A stretch of 64,000 nucleotides of DNA from Microbacterium flavescens (GTDB taxonomy: Bacteria; Actinomycetota; Actinomycetes; Actinomycetales; Microbacteriaceae), in the NCBI RefSeq assembly GCF_018588945.1, contig NZ_JAFIWA010000003.1, positions 186,001-250,000 on the forward strand. The letters are read 5' to 3'. The position numbers and the translations under genes are program-made. Shown here piece by piece: positions 9,365-19,015 of the stretch; position 1 is the first letter of the stretch, and every line of letters starts with the position of its first letter. The notes beneath the pieces are model-generated. The model had not been told where the DNA came from. It saw only the letters and a list, made by a program, of their open reading frames with translations, and searched no databases.

Positions 9365-11704
9365 GTGCCGCTGCGGTTGACGCTCCGCCTCGTCCCCGTC
9401 GCCGCGGCAGCGTGGGTCGTGGCCTACACGTGCGTGGCACAGCCGCATGCGGCCGCGGGGCTCGCAGCGGCCTGCTGGGCGGGCGCGGTCGGTGCGCTCG
9501 CGTCGATCGCGGTGCGGCGTCCGGCCGACGGCCGGCTCCGGCGTGCGACGGCGGTCGCGGCCTGCGCGCTCGCCCTCGCCGCGGCGGCGGCATCGCACGT
9601 CGCACTGGCGCAGCCCGCGCGCGACGCGGCCGCGCGGCTCGCCATCGACGGCGGACGCGCGATCGTCGTCGAGGCGACGGTCATCGGCAAGGTGGAGCGC
9701 GGGGCCGACGGCAGCCTCGCGTTCGACGCCATCGCCACTCGGATCTCCGCGGGCGAGACGGCCCACGAGGTGCGCGTAGACGTCGTGGTGCGCGTCGATC
9801 CGGCCGACGTGCACCCGCGCAGGCTGCTCGACGTGGGTGCCGAGGTCGAGGTGCGCGGCACCGCCCGGTCCGCACGGCCCGCGGAGCGCGCGGTGCTCGA
9901 GGTGACCGCGTCGCGCGGGCTCGATGTGGTGCGCGGCCCGCAGGCGTCCGCGGCCGTGGCGGCGGCCCTGCGTCAGGGGCTGGTGGGCGCGGTCGCCGGG
10001 CTGCCCGGCGACGGCGCCGGCCTTGTGCCGGGTCTCGCCGTCGGCGACACCTCCGCCGTGTCCGCCGAGCTCGACACCGCCATGAAGGAGTCGTCGCTGT
10101 CGCACCTCACGGCCGTATCCGGGGCGAACTGCGCGCTGGTGGTCGGACTCGCCTTCCTGGGCGCGGCCGCCGCCGGCTGGCCCCGTGCTCTGCGCGTGTG
10201 CGCGGGCGTCGCGGCGCTCGGCGGCTTCGTGCTGCTCGTGACCCCCGAGCCGAGCGTCGTGCGTGCGGGCGTCATGGCGGCGATCGCAATGCTCGCCGTG
10301 CTGCTCGGGCGCCCCGGAGCGGGCCTGTCCATCCTGTCGCTCGCGGTGGCGGCGCTGCTGGTCGCCGATCCGTGGCTCGCGGGTTCGCTGGGATTCGCGC
10401 TGTCTGCCGCGGCGACCGCATCGCTGCTCCTGTTCGCGCGGCCGCTGGCCCGCGGTCTGGAACGAGCTCTCCCGCGCGAGCTCGCCCTCGCGCTGGCGGT
10501 GCCGCTCGCGGCGCAGCTCGCGTGCGGCCCGCTGCTCGTGCTGATCACACCGCAGGTGCCGCTCTACGGCGTCCTGGCGAACCTGCTCGCAGCCCCCGCG
10601 GCGCCCGTGGCCACCGTCGTCGGTCTCGCGGCGTGCCTGTCCGCTCCGCTGCCGTGGCTCCAGGACGGGCTCGCCGCGGTGGCGTGGGTGCCTGCGGCGT
10701 GGATCGCCGGCACCGCGAGCACTGTCAGCGGGCTGCCGGGCGACCTGCTGCCGTGGATCGAGGGCTGGCCGGGGACGGCCGCCCTGGGCGTCGTCGGACT
10801 GGCGGCCGGGATCGTGATCGCCGTGCGAAGGTCGTCGCGCCCGGCGCGTGCCGCTGTCGTCCTGTCGGCCGTGGTGCTGTCGACCGTGGCCGGTGTCGTC
10901 GCCGGGTCGAGCCTGCTGACGTCGGTCGCCGGACGATGGACGCTGCCGCAGGACTGGGCGGTCCTGGCGTGCGACGTCGGTCAGGGCGATGCGATCCTGC
11001 TGCGGTCGGGCGAGGCGATCGCGCTGGTCGACACCGGACCGGCGCCCGAACCCCTCGCCGCGTGCCTCGACCGCGCGGGGGTGGGACGCATCGACCTGCT
11101 CGTGCTCTCGCACTTCGACCTCGATCACGCCGGCGGCATCGACGCGGTGCTCGGGCGCGTGGGCACGGTACTCCACGGCCCGGCGGGCTCGAGCGACGAC
11201 CGGCGCACCCTCGACATCCTCGCGCGCGGCGGAGCCCGGCTGGCCGATGCCCGCGCGGGGCTCAGCGGCGCCCTGGCCGACGCGAGCTGGCGCGTCGTGT
11301 GGCCGCCGCCGGCAGGACGCGCGTTCCCGGCGGGCAATGACGCCAGCGTGGTGATCGACATCCGCGGGGGAGGGATCCCGCCGACGCTCCTGCTCGGAGA
11401 CCTCTCCGCGTCGCCGCAGCGCGCGCTCGAGGCATCCGCTCTGCTCTCTCCTCCCTACGCCATCGTCAAAGTCGCCCATCACGGCAGCGCGGATCAGGAT
11501 GCCGCGCTCTACGCCTCCGCCGAACCGGGCGTCGCGCTGGTCACCGTCGGCGCCGAGAACGACTACGGGCATCCGCGCGCCGAGATCCTCGAGGTGCTGA
11601 CAGACCTGGGCGCGACGGTGGCGCGCACCGACGTCGACGGACTCGTCGCGCTGTGGGGGAGCAGCGGAGGCGCGGTCTCGGTATGGCGGGAGCGCGGCGG
11701 GTGA
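9365..11704 (+). CDS. comEC: ComEC/Rec2 family DNA-uptake channel
   Basis: 779 aa polytopic membrane protein. The order is N-terminal membrane segments, an OB-like soluble region, the competence-domain membrane bundle containing AVSGANCALVVGLAF, and a C-terminal metallo-beta-lactamase-like domain with SHFDLDHAGG and HHGS metal ligands. The channel domain transports single-stranded DNA and the lactamase-like domain is thought to degrade the other strand. Whether the organism is transformable depends on pilus and DprA genes outside the window; ComEC homologues are retained in many actinobacteria with no demonstrated competence. It starts GTG, 3 bases after comEA. Confidence 0.93.
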   Translation: MPLRLTLRLVPVAAAAWVVAYTCVAQPHAAAGLAAACWAGAVGALASIAVRRPADGRLRRATAVAACALALAAAAASHVALAQPARDAAARLAIDGGRAIVVEATVIGKVERGADGSLAFDAIATRISAGETAHEVRVDVVVRVDPADVHPRRLLDVGAEVEVRGTARSARPAERAVLEVTASRGLDVVRGPQASAAVAAALRQGLVGAVAGLPGDGAGLVPGLAVGDTSAVSAELDTAMKESSLSHLTAVSGANCALVVGLAFLGAAAAGWPRALRVCAGVAALGGFVLLVTPEPSVVRAGVMAAIAMLAVLLGRPGAGLSILSLAVAALLVADPWLAGSLGFALSAAATASLLLFARPLARGLERALPRELALALAVPLAAQLACGPLLVLITPQVPLYGVLANLLAAPAAPVATVVGLAACLSAPLPWLQDGLAAVAWVPAAWIAGTASTVSGLPGDLLPWIEGWPGTAALGVVGLAAGIVIAVRRSSRPARAAVVLSAVVLSTVAGVVAGSSLLTSVAGRWTLPQDWAVLACDVGQGDAILLRSGEAIALVDTGPAPEPLAACLDRAGVGRIDLLVLSHFDLDHAGGIDAVLGRVGTVLHGPAGSSDDRRTLDILARGGARLADARAGLSGALADASWRVVWPPPAGRAFPAGNDASVVIDIRGGGIPPTLLLGDLSASPQRALEASALLSPPYAIVKVAHHGSADQDAALYASAEPGVALVTVGAENDYGHPRAEILEVLTDLGATVARTDVDGLVALWGSSGGAVSVWRERGG

Positions 11705-11731
11705 GTCGGGAGCGCTCGGTAGGCTGGACGC

Positions 11732-12769
11732 ATGGCATCGACCGCGCGACGCGCCCCCTCGAAGGCAGCGCGCAGTGCGATCCCGCAGCTGTCGTGGCGG
11801 TCACCGCAGCCCGCGCCCATCGTGCTCGTATCCGGTGCCGAAGACGTGTGCGCCGAGCGGGCGATCGCCGGCGTCCGCGACTACCTCCGGGCCGAAGACC
11901 CGAGCCTCGAGGTCTCCGACCTCCGGGCCGACGACTACGCCGCCGGCTCGCTGCTCGCCGTCACGTCGCCGTCGCTGTTCGGCGAGCCGCGCCTGGTACG
12001 CGTGACCGGCGTCGAGAAGTGCTCCGACGCGTTCTTGGCGGAGGCCATCTCGTACCTCGCCGCGCCGCAGGACGGCGCCACGGTCGTGCTGCGGCACACC
12101 GGGGCGAGCGTCCGCGGCAAGAAGCTGCTCGACGCCATTCGCGCCGGCCAGGGCGGAGGAGTGGAAGTCGCGTGCCCCGCGATCAAGCGCGACTCCGATC
12201 GGTACGACTTCGCCGCAGGCGAGTTCCAGGCAGCGAAGAAGCGCATCGCGGCGCCCGCGCTGCGCGCGCTGGTGTCGGCGTTCGCCGACGATGTCACCGA
12301 GCTCGCCGCCGCGTGCCAGCAGCTCATCGCCGACGTGCCGGGCGACATCAGCGAGCAGGTCGTCGAGCGGTACTACGGCGGCCGCGTCGAGACCTCCGCG
12401 TTCACGGTCGCCGACACGGCGATCGCGGGCCGCTACGGCGACGCGCTGATCGCGCTCCGGCACGCCCTCGCCTCGGGCGCCGATCCCGTGCCGCTCGTCG
12501 CGGCGATCGCGATGAAGCTGCGCACCATGGCCCGCGTCGCCGGCAGCCGCGAGCCGGCTGCGGCTCTCGCGGGCCGGCTCGGACTCAAGGACTGGCAGGT
12601 CGACCGGGCCCGCCGCGACCTGTCGGGCTGGAATGAGGCATCCCTCGGGGGCGCCATCCAGGCCGCGGCGCGCGCGGATGCCGAGGTGAAGGGCGGCTCC
12701 CGCGACGCGGTCTTCGCCCTGGAGCGGCTCATCACGGTCATCGCGACACGCGCGCCTTACGGCGTGTGA
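11732..12769 (+). CDS. holA: DNA polymerase III delta subunit
   Basis: 345 aa. The protein matches actinobacterial HolA: an AAA-like N-terminal region opening PAPIVLVSGAEDVCAERAI, a central VRVTGVEKCSDAFLAEAISYL segment, and a helical C-terminal collar ending in repeated ALERLI-type helices. The delta subunit wrenches open the beta clamp in the clamp-loader complex. There is no Walker A motif, as expected for delta. The ATG follows TAGGCT (11720-11725) by six bases. The order comEA-comEC-holA-rpsT is common in bacteria. It converges on rpsT with a shared terminator between. Confidence 0.92.
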   Translation: MASTARRAPSKAARSAIPQLSWRSPQPAPIVLVSGAEDVCAERAIAGVRDYLRAEDPSLEVSDLRADDYAAGSLLAVTSPSLFGEPRLVRVTGVEKCSDAFLAEAISYLAAPQDGATVVLRHTGASVRGKKLLDAIRAGQGGGVEVACPAIKRDSDRYDFAAGEFQAAKKRIAAPALRALVSAFADDVTELAAACQQLIADVPGDISEQVVERYYGGRVETSAFTVADTAIAGRYGDALIALRHALASGADPVPLVAAIAMKLRTMARVAGSREPAAALAGRLGLKDWQVDRARRDLSGWNEASLGGAIQAAARADAEVKGGSRDAVFALERLITVIATRAPYGV

Positions 12770-12793
12770 CAACGGGTCCCGCCCCGTCAACGC

Positions 12794-12825
12794 CGAAGGC
12801 CCGCCCCCGGAGGGACGGGCCTTCG
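12794..12825. terminator. Bidirectional terminator between holA and rpsT
   Basis: A perfect 10-bp stem (CGAAGGCCCG with CGGGCCTTCG) encloses a 12-base loop. It sits between the converging stop codons and has A-rich and T-rich edges on both sides, so it can serve both genes. Confidence 0.8.
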
Positions 12826-12842
12826 AACGGAATCCGGATGGA

Positions 12843-13103
12843 TCAGAGCGCGGCGACCTGCTTCGCGATGGCCGACTTGCGGTTCGCGGCCTGGTTCTGG
12901 TGGATGACGCCCTTGCTCACGGCCTTGTCGAGCTTCTTGGTCGCCTTCTGCAGAGCCTTCTCGGCGGCGGCCTTGTCGCCGGCGGCGACGGCCTCACGGG
13001 TGCGACGCACCTCGGTCTTCAGCTCGCTCTTGACGGCCTTGTTGCGCTCGCGCGCCTTCTCGTTGGTCTTGTTGCGCTTGATCTGCGACTTGATGTTCGC
13101 CAC
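12843..13103 (-). CDS. rpsT: 30S ribosomal protein S20
   Basis: 86 aa, very basic and Lys/Ala-rich, with the S20 pattern [34 protein letters not shown] (shown in two overlapping pieces: [20 protein letters not shown] and [14 protein letters not shown]). It binds 16S rRNA at the bottom of the small subunit. It starts with GTG (13103), preceded by an A-rich leader containing GAAAGAAAC, so it is not leaderless. It is transcribed alone, against holA. Confidence 0.97.
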   Translation of the reverse strand: MANIKSQIKRNKTNEKARERNKAVKSELKTEVRRTREAVAAGDKAAAEKALQKATKKLDKAVSKGVIHQNQAANRKSAIAKQVAAL

Positions 13104-13217
13104 GGTGAAAGTTTCTTTCGTGTCTGATGGATGGGATTTGCCGCGTTACGGGTAGAGGGGCCGCTCGCGGCGTCGTACGGAGGTGGGACCCCGCACGCAA
13201 GCCAATCACCGAGTTTA

Positions 13218-13937
13218 TCAGGTCTGCTCGAGGGTCGTGATCGCGAGGTTGAGCACGGCGTTGAAGACGCGCGGGCGCATGACGGTGACGTGATGGGTCG
13301 TGCGCGGCACGACGATGAGCTCGGCGTGGGGCGCGATCCGCGTGAACAGCCGCTCGTTCACCCGCAGCTGGTCGTACTGCCCGTTGACGAACCACAGCGG
13401 CACCTCGATGCGATGCAGCGCCGCGAGGAGATCGAGCACCGAGAGGCTGCGCAGCGCGATGTCCTGCGCGTCGAGCGCATAGCCGCCCGCCCCGAAGTCG
13501 GCACGCGTCTCGTCGGGCAGGATGCGATCGAGCAGCTGATCGGTCAGCCACATGCCGCGGTCGGGCAGCGAGTCGAACCCGCGCGCGAGCATCCGGTATG
13601 TCGCGAGCCCGACCCCGCGGGGGATCGACGTGCACGACGCGGCGATGAACCCGGCGACCGGCGGCCGATCCTCACGGCCGACGTACTCGATCGAGATGAG
13701 GCCGCCCATCGAGTGCCCCGCGACCAGCACAGGGCCGCGGGTCGCGGCATCCCTCACCGCATCATCGATCGTCGCGAAGGCCCCGTCGAGCGTGAACTCC
13801 TCGGCCATGCGCGACCCGTGCCCGGGCAGATCGAGCGGGACGACGGGATTCCCGCGCTCGGTAAGGTAGTCGACCTGCGACCGCCACATCGTCGCGGACG
13901 TGCGGATGCCGTGCACGAGCACGACCTGGACGACCAT
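13218..13937 (-). CDS. Alpha/beta hydrolase
   Basis: 239 aa. It shows the fold's markers: an oxyanion-hole LVHGIRTSATMW near the start, the nucleophile elbow GHSMGGL, and a C-terminal HHVTVM segment supplying the likely catalytic His. The substrate is unknown; this class includes esterases, thioesterases and lactonases. I place the start at 13937 (MVVQVVLVHG) because TACCCT (13944-13949, minus) ends exactly six bases before it, and a longer reading frame would overlap the divergent aminotransferase promoter. Confidence 0.82.
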   Translation of the reverse strand: MVVQVVLVHGIRTSATMWRSQVDYLTERGNPVVPLDLPGHGSRMAEEFTLDGAFATIDDAVRDAATRGPVLVAGHSMGGLISIEYVGREDRPPVAGFIAASCTSIPRGVGLATYRMLARGFDSLPDRGMWLTDQLLDRILPDETRADFGAGGYALDAQDIALRSLSVLDLLAALHRIEVPLWFVNGQYDQLRVNERLFTRIAPHAELIVVPRTTHHVTVMRPRVFNAVLNLAITTLEQT

Positions 13938-13986
13938 CGCCCCAGGGTAGCCACCGTCGCCTGCGAGCGGTCGTAGCATGGCCAGC

Positions 13987-15129
13987 ATGCCCGAGATCGC
14001 CGCCCACATCGCCGCGATGCCGGGGTCGGGAGTGCGGCACATCCTGGAGCGGGCGCTGCGTCGTCCCGACACGATCATCCTCGCCGTCGGAGAGCCGGGC
14101 GAGATCGTCGGGCGGCAGGTGCGCGACGTCGCGGCCGGCGCCTGGCGCGAGGGCGACCTTCGCTACACGCCGAACGGCGGCCTCCCGCTGCTTCGCGAGG
14201 CGATCGTCGACAAGCTCGCTCGCGAGAACGGGCTGCGGGTCGACGTGGAGCAGGTGTGGGTGACCGTCGGCGCCACGCAGGCGCTGCACATGGCGATGGC
14301 GCTCGCACTCTCCCGCGGCGACGAGGTGCTCGTCCCCGACCCGGGATACACGACGTTCACCATGAACGCGCACCTGTTGCAGGCGACGCCCGTGCCGTAC
14401 CCGCTGCATCCTGAGCGCGAGTTCCAGCCCGACCTCGACGAGCTCGAGGCGCTGGTGTCACCGCGCACGCGGGCCATCATCGTGAACACGCCGTCCAACC
14501 CGCTCGGGTCGACGTTCGACCGGCCGACGCTCGAGGCGCTCCTCGCGCTGGCCCGCCGGCACGACCTGTGGGTGATCAGCGACGAGGTGTACGAGCGCTT
14601 CACGTGGGGCCGGCCGCACGTCAGCATCGCGTCGCTCGACGCCGACGGGCGCGTGCTGTCGGTGTTCTCGATGTCGAAGACGTACGCGATGACCGGCGCA
14701 CGCGTCGGGTGGCTCGTGACGCCGCCGGGCTGGCGGCCCACCATGCTGCGCGTGCAGGAGTCGCTCGTGAGCTGCGTCGACGCCCCCTCCCAGCGGGCCG
14801 CGGCCGCCGCCCTCGCCGGTGACGGGTCCGACGTCGACCGGGCGGCCGCGCACTACCGCGACAACCTCGCCGCGGCGACCGCCGCACTCGACGCCCGAGG
14901 CATCCGCTACCTCGCGCCGACCGGTGCGTTCTACCTCTGGGTGGACGTGTCGCACGCGTCCGGCGGCGACGTCGTGACCTGGTGCGAGCGGTTCCTCGAC
15001 GAAGCCGGCGTGGCCGTCGCGCCCGGCTCCGCGTTCGGCGCGTCCGGCGAGGGGTGGATCCGCGTCTGCGTCGCGAGCGACCGCGCATCGCTCCTCGAGG
15101 GGCTGCGCCGACTGCCCGCACCGGCCTGA
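13987..15129 (+). CDS. Pyridoxal-phosphate aminotransferase (class I/II)
   Basis: 380 aa fold-type I PLP enzyme. The PLP-binding pattern is present: [14 protein letters not shown] near residue 85, [15 protein letters not shown], and [15 protein letters not shown] with the Schiff-base Lys. The sequence resembles aspartate-type aminotransferases, but the substrate cannot be fixed. An ATG at 13978 is also in frame; I prefer 13987 because the first ATG lies inside the TAGCAT -10 (13974-13979), leaving a seven-base gap to the second. It is divergent from the hydrolase. Confidence 0.88.
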   Translation: MPEIAAHIAAMPGSGVRHILERALRRPDTIILAVGEPGEIVGRQVRDVAAGAWREGDLRYTPNGGLPLLREAIVDKLARENGLRVDVEQVWVTVGATQALHMAMALALSRGDEVLVPDPGYTTFTMNAHLLQATPVPYPLHPEREFQPDLDELEALVSPRTRAIIVNTPSNPLGSTFDRPTLEALLALARRHDLWVISDEVYERFTWGRPHVSIASLDADGRVLSVFSMSKTYAMTGARVGWLVTPPGWRPTMLRVQESLVSCVDAPSQRAAAAALAGDGSDVDRAAAHYRDNLAAATAALDARGIRYLAPTGAFYLWVDVSHASGGDVVTWCERFLDEAGVAVAPGSAFGASGEGWIRVCVASDRASLLEGLRRLPAPA

Positions 15130-15181
15130 TCCAGCGACCGCGCAGGGTGGAGGCATCCCTCACCCGTACAATCGACGGGAT

Positions 15182-17035
15182 ATGTCACCGCGCGCCCTGA
15201 AGCCTCTCGAGCCGTCTGCGACCCCTCCTGAGCTGATCCGCAACTTCTGCATCATCGCCCACATCGACCACGGCAAGTCGACGCTGGCCGATCGGATGCT
15301 GCAGATCACCGGAGTGGTCTCCGACCGCGACATGCGCGCGCAGTACCTCGACCGCATGGACATCGAGCGCGAGCGCGGCATCACGATCAAGTCGCAGGCG
15401 GTGCGGATGCCGTGGCAGACACCCGAGGGCACGTTCGCCCTCAACATGATCGACACGCCCGGCCACGTCGACTTCACGTACGAGGTGAGCCGCTCGCTCG
15501 CGGCCTGCGAGGGCGCCATCCTGCTCGTCGACGCAGCGCAGGGCATCGAGGCCCAGACGCTCGCGAACCTCTATCTGGCGCTCGAGAACGACCTCCAGAT
15601 CATCCCGGTGCTCAACAAGATCGACCTGCCGGCGGCCGACCCTGAGAAGTACGCCAAGGAGCTGGCGGGTCTGATCGGCGGCCGCCCGGAGGACGTGCTG
15701 CGGGTGAGCGGCAAGACCGGAATGGGCGTCGAGGATCTGCTCGACCACGTCGTCGCGCAGATTCCGGCCCCGAAGGGCGATCCGGATGCTCCCTCCCGAG
15801 CCATGATCTTCGACTCCGTCTACGACTCCTACCGCGGCGTGATCACCTACGTCCGCATGGTCGACGGCACGCTCAACCCGCGCGAGCGCATCCAGATGAT
15901 GTCGACCCGCGCGATCCACGAGCTCCTCGAGATCGGCGTGTCGTCGCCGGAGCCCACTCCCACCCGCGGACTCGGCGTCGGCGAGGTCGGCTACCTGATC
16001 ACCGGTGTGAAGGACGTCCGCCAGTCGAAGGTGGGCGACACCGTCACGAATGCGGCCAAGCCGTCGAAGGACGCGCTCCCGGGCTACACCGACCCGAAGC
16101 CGATGGTCTTCTCCGGCCTCTATCCGATCGACGGCAGCGACTATCCGGTGCTGCGCGAGGCCCTCGACAAGCTCAAGCTGTCGGATGCCTCGCTCAACTA
16201 CGAGCCCGAGACCTCGGTGGCTCTGGGCTTCGGCTTCCGCTGCGGGTTCCTCGGCCTGCTCCACCTCGAGATCGTGACCGAGCGCCTGGAGCGGGAGTTC
16301 GGGCTCGACCTCATCTCCACGGCGCCATCGGTCACCTACGAGGTGCTGACCGACGACAAGAAGAGCTTCACCGTCACCAACCCGAGCGAGTTCCCGTCCG
16401 GCACGAAGATCGCCAGCGTGACCGAGCCGATGGTGAAGGCCGCGATCCTCGCCCCGAAGGATTACGTCGGGACGATCATGGAGCTCTGCCAGTCGCGCCG
16501 CGGCACCCTGCTCGGCATGGAGTACCTCGGCGAGGACCGCGTCGAGATCCGCTACAGCATGCCGCTGGGCGAGATCGTCTTCGACTTCTTCGACCACCTG
16601 AAGTCCAAGACCGCCGGCTACGCGTCCCTCGACTACGAGCCCAGCGGAGACCAGGAGGCCGACCTCGTGAAGGTCGACATCCTCCTGCAGGGCGAGCCCG
16701 TCGACGCCTTCAGCGCGATCGTCCACCGCGACAAGGCGTACGCCTACGGAGTGCTGATGACCGAGCGCTTGAAGAAGCTCATCCCTCGCCAGCAGTTCGA
16801 AGTGCCGATCCAGGCCGCCATCGGCGCGCGCATCATCGCGCGCGAGTCGATCCGTGCGATGCGCAAGGACGTCCTGGCGAAGTGCTACGGCGGCGACATC
16901 AGCCGCAAGCGCAAGCTGCTCGAGAAGCAGAAGGAGGGCAAGAAGCGCATGAAGATGGTCGGTCGCGTCGAGGTCCCCCAGGAGGCGTTCATCGCCGCGC
17001 TCTCGGGAGACGTTGAGGGAAAGACCGCGAAGTAG
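15182..17035 (+). CDS. lepA: Elongation factor 4 (LepA) GTPase
   Basis: 617 aa. The GTPase domain shows G1 AHIDHGKST (residues 26-34), the switch region [13 protein letters not shown]3 DTPGH and G4 NKID. Downstream are EF-G-like domains II, III and V and the LepA-specific C-terminal domain ([28 protein letters not shown] region). LepA helps 30S biogenesis and translation under stress. A TACAAT -10 lies nine bases before the ATG, so its leader is very short. Its TAG stop forms part of the -10 for the next gene. Confidence 0.98.
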   Translation: MSPRALKPLEPSATPPELIRNFCIIAHIDHGKSTLADRMLQITGVVSDRDMRAQYLDRMDIERERGITIKSQAVRMPWQTPEGTFALNMIDTPGHVDFTYEVSRSLAACEGAILLVDAAQGIEAQTLANLYLALENDLQIIPVLNKIDLPAADPEKYAKELAGLIGGRPEDVLRVSGKTGMGVEDLLDHVVAQIPAPKGDPDAPSRAMIFDSVYDSYRGVITYVRMVDGTLNPRERIQMMSTRAIHELLEIGVSSPEPTPTRGLGVGEVGYLITGVKDVRQSKVGDTVTNAAKPSKDALPGYTDPKPMVFSGLYPIDGSDYPVLREALDKLKLSDASLNYEPETSVALGFGFRCGFLGLLHLEIVTERLEREFGLDLISTAPSVTYEVLTDDKKSFTVTNPSEFPSGTKIASVTEPMVKAAILAPKDYVGTIMELCQSRRGTLLGMEYLGEDRVEIRYSMPLGEIVFDFFDHLKSKTAGYASLDYEPSGDQEADLVKVDILLQGEPVDAFSAIVHRDKAYAYGVLMTERLKKLIPRQQFEVPIQAAIGARIIARESIRAMRKDVLAKCYGGDISRKRKLLEKQKEGKKRMKMVGRVEVPQEAFIAALSGDVEGKTAK

Positions 17036-17045
17036 GCTGGTCGTC

Positions 17046-17696
17046 ATGCGTCGAGGGAACTTCCGGGACGACACGGTCGACTACGCCGCCGTCGGGGCGA
17101 CGCAGGCCGCCGACCTCATGCACTTCCCGCCGGAGCGCAGCATTCCGGCCGAGGAGTCGTGGCGCATCGGCAGCGGGGAAGCGCGTTTCCAGGCCGCGAG
17201 CGAGGCGCTGCTGTCGTGGACGGCACAGCGAGGCGCCGGTCTCACCGTGAAGGACGTCCGTCCGGCGTCCGGGCCGATGTACTCCGGCGTGAGCTTCGAC
17301 GCCGAGGGCAATCCCGTCGCGCCGAGCCGCTCCGAGTCCGACCTGCGCTACGACGCCGACGGCACGCCGTACGTGGGCGCGGGAACGACCATCCGCGTCG
17401 AGGGCCGCGTGCGGGGCCTGCGGGCGGACGCCGAGCTGCGGGTGATCTTCGCGATCGAGGAGCCGCGCCGCGTCGGCTTCGCCCTGGGCACGGTCGGCGA
17501 CTCCGTCGTGAGCGGCGAGGAGTCCTTCATGCTCGAGTGGCACGAGACCGACGAGGTGTGGTTCACCGTGCGCGCCTTCGATGCGCCGTCGTCCTTCTTC
17601 TACCGCCTCCTGCCCGGCCTCATCCGGCGCCGCCGGCGGGAGCTGTTCACCCGGTACCTGCGCGCGATCTCGCCGCTGTACACGACGCCCGCATGA
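17046..17696 (+). CDS. DUF1990 family protein
   Basis: 216 aa. It matches the DUF1990 family, found next to lepA/hemW in actinobacteria and in plants; its biochemical role is unknown. There is no signal peptide or membrane segment. The central GTTIRVEGRVRGLRADAELRV and EEPRRVGFALGTVGDSVVSGEE stretches look like the beta-barrel of a lipid-binding or START-like fold, and the C-terminus is Arg-rich. The start at 17046 is chosen because TAGGCT (17033-17038), overlapping the lepA stop, ends seven bases before it. Confidence 0.83.
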   Translation: MRRGNFRDDTVDYAAVGATQAADLMHFPPERSIPAEESWRIGSGEARFQAASEALLSWTAQRGAGLTVKDVRPASGPMYSGVSFDAEGNPVAPSRSESDLRYDADGTPYVGAGTTIRVEGRVRGLRADAELRVIFAIEEPRRVGFALGTVGDSVVSGEESFMLEWHETDEVWFTVRAFDAPSSFFYRLLPGLIRRRRRELFTRYLRAISPLYTTPA

Positions 17697-17703
17697 GCCG
17701 CTG

Positions 17704-18921
17704 ATGGGCGCCGCGCTTCCCCTGGGCGAGCCGGTTCCGTCCGACGGCTCGTTCCCGCCGGCGACGGCGATCGACCCGGCCACGCCGTTCGGGGTGTACC
17801 TGCACGTGCCGTTCTGCCGGGTGCGCTGCGGATATTGCGACTTCAACACCTACACCTCCGACGAGCTGCGCGGCGCTCGCCAGGACCAGTACGCCGACAC
17901 CCTGCTGCGCGAGGTCGAGCTGGCGCGCGGCGTCCTCGAGCGGTCCGGTCCGCTGCGGCCCGCATCGACGGTGTTCTTCGGCGGCGGCACCCCGACCCTT
18001 CTGCCGCCCGGCGACCTCGGGCGCATGCTCGAGGGTGTCCGCGACGCCTTCGGCATCGCGGAGGGCGCCGAGGTCACCGTCGAGGCGAACCCCGACACGG
18101 TCACCGACGCGGTCGCCGCCGAGCTCGCGGCATCCGGGGTCACGCGCATGTCCGTCGGCATGCAGTCGGCCGTCCCGCACGTGCTGGCGGCGCTCGACCG
18201 CACCCACGATCCGGCGAACGTGCGCACCGCGGTGGGGGCGGCGCGGGCGGCCGGGCTCGACGTGAGCATCGACCTGATCTATGGCGCGCCGGGCGAGTCC
18301 CTCGATGACTGGCGCGCATCGCTGGAGACCGCGATCAGCCTCGCCCCCGACCACGTGTCGGCGTACGCGCTGATCGTCGAGGACGGTACGAAGCTGGCGC
18401 GGCAGATCCGCCGCGGCGAGGTGCCCGCGCCCGACGACGACCTGCAGGCCGACATGTACGAGCTCGCCGACGAGCTGCTCGCGGCGGCCGGCTTCGACTG
18501 GTACGAGGTCTCGAACTGGTCGCGCGGCACCGATCAGCGGTCGCGTCACAACCTGGCCTACTGGCAGGGCACGGACTGGTGGGGGTTCGGCCCGGGTGCG
18601 CACAGCCACATCGCGGGCGTGCGCTTCTGGAACGTCAAGCACCCCGCGGCGTACGCGCAGCGCCTGTCGGCGGGGGAGTCGCCGGGCGCGGGGCGCGAAG
18701 TGCCCGACGCAGAGGCGCGAACCCTCGAGAACGTGCTGCTGCGCACGCGCATCCGCGAGGGACTGCCGGTGTCGGAGATCCTCGGCGAGGGCCGCCGCGC
18801 CGTCGCCGCGCTCATCGCCGACGGGCTCGTCGACGGGCCGTCGGCGCTGCACGGCCGGATCGTGCTGACGCTGCGCGGCCGTCTGCTCGCCGACGCCGTC
18901 GTGCGAGCACTCACCGAGTAG
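17704..18921 (+). CDS. hemW: Radical SAM family heme chaperone HemW
   Basis: 405 aa. The radical SAM Cys motif is C38-x3-C42-x2-C45 (PFCRVRCGYCDFNTY), followed by FFGGGTPTLL and the HemW segments EANPDTVTD, RMSVGMQS and GAPGES. HemW (formerly HemN-like) binds heme and transfers it to respiratory proteins; it lacks the residues of true coproporphyrinogen dehydrogenase. The start at ATG 17704 is 7 bases after the DUF1990 stop; the frame stays open further upstream but overlaps that gene. Confidence 0.94.
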   Translation: MGAALPLGEPVPSDGSFPPATAIDPATPFGVYLHVPFCRVRCGYCDFNTYTSDELRGARQDQYADTLLREVELARGVLERSGPLRPASTVFFGGGTPTLLPPGDLGRMLEGVRDAFGIAEGAEVTVEANPDTVTDAVAAELAASGVTRMSVGMQSAVPHVLAALDRTHDPANVRTAVGAARAAGLDVSIDLIYGAPGESLDDWRASLETAISLAPDHVSAYALIVEDGTKLARQIRRGEVPAPDDDLQADMYELADELLAAAGFDWYEVSNWSRGTDQRSRHNLAYWQGTDWWGFGPGAHSHIAGVRFWNVKHPAAYAQRLSAGESPGAGREVPDAEARTLENVLLRTRIREGLPVSEILGEGRRAVAALIADGLVDGPSALHGRIVLTLRGRLLADAVVRALTE

Positions 18922-18964
18922 CCGGTTCGCCGCCGCGCTCCAGGCTCCGGGCCGGGGCATCCGG

Positions 18965-18996
18965 TAGAATTGGCACTCCAGTCATGCGAGTGCCAG
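18965..18996 (+). promoter_or_regulatory. CIRCE operator with -10 element upstream of hrcA
   Basis: TAGAAT (18965-18970) abuts an inverted repeat: TTGGCACTC (18970-18978), a nine-base spacer, and GAGTGCCAG (18988-18996). This is the CIRCE architecture (9-bp arms, N9), differing from TTAGCACTC/GAGTGCTAA at one base on the left and two on the right. HrcA bound here would block transcription from the overlapping promoter. Confidence 0.92.
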
Positions 18997-19015
18997 CAGC
19001 GACGTGAGGAGCGGG

